Positions 32,357 to 34,480 of a stretch of DNA of 34,480 nucleotides are shown here, in pieces. The notes under the pieces are model-generated. The model was not told the origin of the DNA and ran no database searches. It saw only the letters and a program-made list of their open reading frames with translations. Numbering within the stretch: the stretch's first letter is position 1; every line of letters starts with the position of its first letter. Made by a program: the position numbers and the translations under genes. The DNA comes from CAYMTN01 sp964393335 (GTDB lineage: Bacteria; Chloroflexota; Anaerolineae; Aggregatilineales; Aggregatilineaceae): NCBI GenBank assembly GCA_964393335.1, contig CAYMTN010000031.1:1-34480 (forward strand). Reading direction: 5' to 3'.

Positions 32357-32707
32357 GTGCATCTGAATGCGTATCTGCTCGACTGGACGTTCGAGGAATT
32401 TGAGGTCGTGAAACAGACGCTGGCCGATCATGGATTTGCCGTCGAACCGGAACCGGGGACCGCGCATATCCGCGCGGCGGTGCCGCTGGCCCGGCTGGAT
32501 ACGTTCGCTGCGCTGGTCCGGCCCGCCTTCAACGCGCGCTGCAATTACGTTGACGTGCAGTATCCCGACGAACGCCTGACCGTGCTCGTTTTTCAAGAGG
32601 ACGTGTTCCGCATCACGACTCACGCGCAAAACGAGCAGGTGCGCGCGTGGGCGATTGGGATCGGGCTGCCGCCGCACCAGGCCGACTGGCCGGTTAGTTT
32701 CGACTGA
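32357..32707 (+). CDS. Small protein of unknown function
   Basis: The start is a GTG at 32357, chosen because AAGGAGG lies 8 bp before it; a longer ATG reading from 32258 would cross the divergent promoter. The 116-residue soluble product (HLNAYLLDWTFEEFEVVKQTL ... FQEDVFRITTHAQNEQVRAWA) has no signal, membrane helix or recognised motif. It looks like an alternating alpha/beta fold with a single Cys. Its stop overlaps an ATG of the next frame, and the VOC gene downstream starts 15 bp later, so the two are coupled. Confidence 0.65.
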   Translation: MHLNAYLLDWTFEEFEVVKQTLADHGFAVEPEPGTAHIRAAVPLARLDTFAALVRPAFNARCNYVDVQYPDERLTVLVFQEDVFRITTHAQNEQVRAWAIGIGLPPHQADWPVSFD

Positions 32708-32721
32708 TGACTGGAGGAACA

Positions 32722-33135
32722 ATGAAATCTCAAATCGCGTTGATCACGATCTTGACCGCCAACCCCGCCGCGATGGTGCGTTTTTACCGCGATGTGCTGG
32801 GGTTTCAGCCGCAGGGGGAGGTGGACGAGGCCAATCCCGGTTACGTCGAGTTTGCGCACGAAGGCGTGCGGTTTGCGATCTGCGCCCGCTCGGTCCTGGC
32901 CCAGTTCGTCGGGCACCCGTCGTTCAGCGAACCGGCGCGCGGCCAGTCATTTGAGCTGGCGTTCCCGTGCGAGTCACCCGCTGACGTCGATACGGCGTAT
33001 GAGGCGCTCGTCGGCAAGGGGGCGGTTCCGGTGATGGCACCCGCCAACATGCCCTGGAACCAGCGCACCGCCTGTTTTGCCGATCCCGATGGGAACATTC
33101 ACGAGTTATTCGCCGACCTGCCAGCCGGGGACTAG
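32722..33135 (+). CDS. Small VOC (glyoxalase/bleomycin-resistance fold) protein
   Basis: The 137-residue protein has the VOC pattern ILTANPAAMVRFYRDVLGFQ, then YVEFAHEGVRFAICA, DTAYEALVGKGAVPVMAP and CFADPDGNIHELFADL. The C-terminal Glu of the HELF motif is present, while the first His is replaced (TILTAN), so the metal site is incomplete. ATG 32722 lies 4-5 bp after GGAGGA and is preferred to ATG 32707, which overlaps the preceding stop. It forms a two-gene unit with the unknown protein. The function could be small-molecule binding or resistance, but nothing in the sequence fixes it. Confidence 0.88.
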   Translation: MKSQIALITILTANPAAMVRFYRDVLGFQPQGEVDEANPGYVEFAHEGVRFAICARSVLAQFVGHPSFSEPARGQSFELAFPCESPADVDTAYEALVGKGAVPVMAPANMPWNQRTACFADPDGNIHELFADLPAGD

Positions 33136-33158
33136 CACCGGCGCTGTCGGCCTGCACC

Positions 33159-33200
33159 AAAAAAACACCGCAGCCGGGACCCGATTGGGCGGCTGCGGTG
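33159..33200 (-). terminator. Intrinsic terminator of the receiver gene, minus strand
   Basis: A 10-bp stem CACCGCAGCC/GGCTGCGGTG. On the minus strand it is followed by a run of seven T (plus strand A at 33159-33165). It lies about 90 bp beyond the receiver stop and also faces the end of the convergent VOC gene. Confidence 0.75.
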
Positions 33201-33288
33201 CGGTGGAGAGAATGTGGGAAGTCACCCGATCTGATAAAAAACGGACGGTGACTCACTGTGGCGATAGCGACCGGCGACTCCGGCACAT

Positions 33289-33648
33289 TCACATCGCAAA
33301 TTTGGCGACCGCGTTGTACAAATCGCGGATATTGATCGGCTTGATCATGAATGTCACGTCGGACTCGTGCAGTTCTTTGCGAAAATCCTCGTTGCAGCTA
33401 ATCACAATGATCGGCATGTGGTGATAGTGGCTGTCGCCGCGAATGTGCTGCACGACCGCCGACCCCGGCAGACCCGGCATCGACATGTCCAGCACGGCGA
33501 TGTCAGGGTCAAACGCGCCCTGTGTCAGCATGGTGATAGCGCCCTCTGCCGACGATGTGAAATGAACATCATGCCCGCGAAACCGCAGCGCACGCGTGTA
33601 TAAATTAAGAAGATCGGGATCGTCTTCCAGAACCAATACCGTAGCCAT
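33289..33648 (-). CDS. Stand-alone CheY-like response regulator
   Basis: The 119-residue protein is a receiver domain only. It has an acidic pair in LEDDPDLL (Asp9, Asp10), phospho-acceptor Asp54 in AVLDMSMPG, Ser84 in place of the usual Thr, and Lys103 in MIKP. With no output domain it must act by binding a partner or as a phosphorelay intermediate. It could be the partner of one of the two orphan kinases at 1.3-6.9 kb, but distance and orientation give no direct support. A promoter and a terminator enclose it as a one-gene transcript. Confidence 0.93.
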   Translation of the reverse strand: MATVLVLEDDPDLLNLYTRALRFRGHDVHFTSSAEGAITMLTQGAFDPDIAVLDMSMPGLPGSAVVQHIRGDSHYHHMPIIVISCNEDFRKELHESDVTFMIKPINIRDLYNAVAKFAM

Positions 33649-33686
33649 GTGCCCAGCGCCCCTGATAAACCTGACCTGTATCGTTA

Positions 33687-33716
33687 ATTGTATAACAATA
33701 CTTCCTTAAGTGTAAA
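33687..33716 (-). promoter_or_regulatory. Sigma-70 promoter of the receiver gene
   Basis: On the minus strand, TTTACA (5 of 6) and TACAAT (5 of 6) are separated by 18 bp; an overlapping TATACA gives a 16-bp spacer. It lies 39 bp before the start codon in an AT-rich patch. Confidence 0.65.
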
Positions 33717-33763
33717 GGGAACGTGGGCACGATTCCGGCAAAATAGTACTAAAATCCTACCTG

Positions 33764-33798
33764 CCGGGCATCTCCCGGCGGCGTCGAGAGATGCCCGG
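33764..33798 (-). terminator. Hairpin terminator after the cysteine-rich membrane protein gene
   Basis: An 11-bp perfect stem CCGGGCATCTC/GAGATGCCCGG with a 13-nt loop lies 18 bp beyond the minus-strand stop. It is followed by AGGATTTT rather than an immediate T-run. Confidence 0.6.
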
Positions 33799-33815
33799 TG
33801 AGGTCAGATGCAGCC

Positions 33816-34259
33816 TTATCCCGCGTGGTGGGCTTGATCGCGCAGCGGGCAAAATACGTTGCTGCAGTTCCGGCACATCACCAGCCGGATTTCGACCAGG
33901 GCCACGCCGGTCAGCAGCCAGTAGGCCACGAACAAACCCGGCAACTGCCACAACCAGACCTGCGGCAAGCCTATCCAGGCCAGCGCCGTGACGGCCAGCG
34001 TCGCCCACTCCGCCGCCGTATATGGGCCAGCCGGACGAGCATAGCGCTGCGCGGCCCTGCCGGGAAAGATGTGCCCGCAGTGGGCTTTGCACGAGCACTT
34101 GGCGCAAAACGCACGGACGAGCGCGTTCGGCGCGGCCACGCAGATCACCAGGTACACGATTCCCAACACGACCGACGCGTGAAACATGGCGATGGCGGCC
34201 AGCACCGCCCCGACGCCCAGCAGCGCCAGGCTGCTGACTCCATAAAACTGTCTGGACAT
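33816..34259 (-). CDS. Cysteine-rich four-helix membrane protein of unknown function
   Basis: The 147-residue protein has four hydrophobic helices in two pairs (about 8-25, 29-48, 85-103, 106-124). After each pair comes a cysteine cluster: CAKCSCKAHC (Cys52, 55, 57, 61) and CRNCSNVFC (Cys129, 132, 137). With an even helix number the two clusters would face the same side, probably the cytoplasm, and could form a metal or iron-sulfur site. I do not recognise the family. Translation starts at an ATG after GAGGAGCGAGG. The gene has its own strong promoter with a perfect 22-bp operator, so it is tightly regulated, as expected for a stress or metal response. Confidence 0.75.
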   Translation of the reverse strand: MSRQFYGVSSLALLGVGAVLAAIAMFHASVVLGIVYLVICVAAPNALVRAFCAKCSCKAHCGHIFPGRAAQRYARPAGPYTAAEWATLAVTALAWIGLPQVWLWQLPGLFVAYWLLTGVALVEIRLVMCRNCSNVFCPLRDQAHHAG

Positions 34260-34301
34260 GCTACCTCGCTCCTCCTCTGTGCAAACGCTCGACTGGCCGG
34301 T

Positions 34302-34323
34302 CTAGACTGACCGGTCAGTCTAG
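34302..34323. promoter_or_regulatory. 22-bp perfect palindromic operator, TetR type
   Basis: The 11-bp arms CTAGACTGACC and its exact complement join without a spacer around ACCGGT. This is the form seen in many TetR-family operators. It sits 4-26 bp downstream of the -10, over the transcript start. The TetR at 18359 has a different, AT-rich operator, so another regulator is expected. Confidence 0.75.
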
Positions 34324-34327
34324 TGAT

Positions 34328-34356
34328 ACGATACCGCTGAAGCGAGTGCCTGTCAA
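34328..34356 (-). promoter_or_regulatory. Sigma-70 promoter of the cysteine-rich membrane protein gene
   Basis: On the minus strand, TTGACA (perfect), a 17-bp spacer and TATCGT (4 of 6). The remaining 34357-34480 to the window edge shows no gene that I can support. Confidence 0.7.
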
Positions 34357-34480
34357 GACGGATGCGCGGGATAGAGCCGAATCATGCAAGCGACGATCTC
34401 ACCGCTGAGAACACAGAGGCCGCAGCGAAACGTCTTTAGATTGTCAAGTGGTAAAAACGGAAATCGCGGAAGAACAATCA

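Overview
The window is GC-rich bacterial chromosome. It has high GC at third codon positions, which produces long spurious antisense frames. Many genes encode secreted or lipid-anchored beta-propeller, FxLYD, SH3 and PPC proteins. There is an actinobacterial/Chloroflexi-style Flp pilin, and several families of short palindromic intergenic repeats. Together these point to a free-living or sludge-type member of the Chloroflexota (Anaerolineae-like). This placement is inference: no rRNA or other phylogenetic marker is present. I found no tRNA, rRNA, transposase, phage gene, CRISPR array or replication origin.

Layout. 1-6.9 kb: the 3' part of a dihydrolipoyl dehydrogenase gene, followed by two paralogous membrane PAS histidine kinases. 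6.9-9.9 kb: a fusion of a degenerate GTPase-like domain with a glyoxalase/VOC domain, a PHP phosphoesterase, and a dienelactone-hydrolase-fold protein that has lost its nucleophile and its histidine. 9.9-14.8 kb: a likely co-transcribed set of zinc-ribbon/FHA protein, FxLYD lipoprotein, exported WD40 propeller, membrane TPR protein and a receiver domain with a Tat-like leader. 14.9-16.8 kb (minus): an anchored TolB-like propeller and a small CBS-like protein. 17.0-18.1 kb: an orphan Flp pilin with a clear promoter and terminator, then a coiled-coil lipoprotein. 18.3-22.7 kb: a TetR regulator under its own palindromic operator, two small unknown proteins, and two acyl-CoA dehydrogenases separated by a 91-bp tandem repeat. 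The first dehydrogenase lacks the catalytic glutamate.

22.7-26.2 kb (minus): a hairpin-rich non-coding stretch, an inositol-monophosphatase-family enzyme, a secreted FecR/SH3 protein, and an FTR1 iron permease behind a strong promoter with a Fur-like palindrome. 26.3-31.8 kb (plus): an exported PAF-acetylhydrolase-like hydrolase with a PPC domain, then a tight group of HAD hydrolase, TPR/PPC membrane protein and exported propeller protein. 31.9-34.5 kb: two small VOC proteins in opposite orientations around an unknown 116-residue protein, a stand-alone CheY-like receiver, and a cysteine-rich four-helix membrane protein behind a strong promoter and a perfect 22-bp operator.

The strongest leads for something undescribed are the GTPase-like/VOC fusion, the Tat-leader receiver in the FHA/WD40/TPR cluster, the two enzyme-fold proteins with altered catalytic residues, the 92-bp palindromic element, and the operator-controlled cysteine membrane protein. 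All family calls come from motif reading by eye, without database searches.
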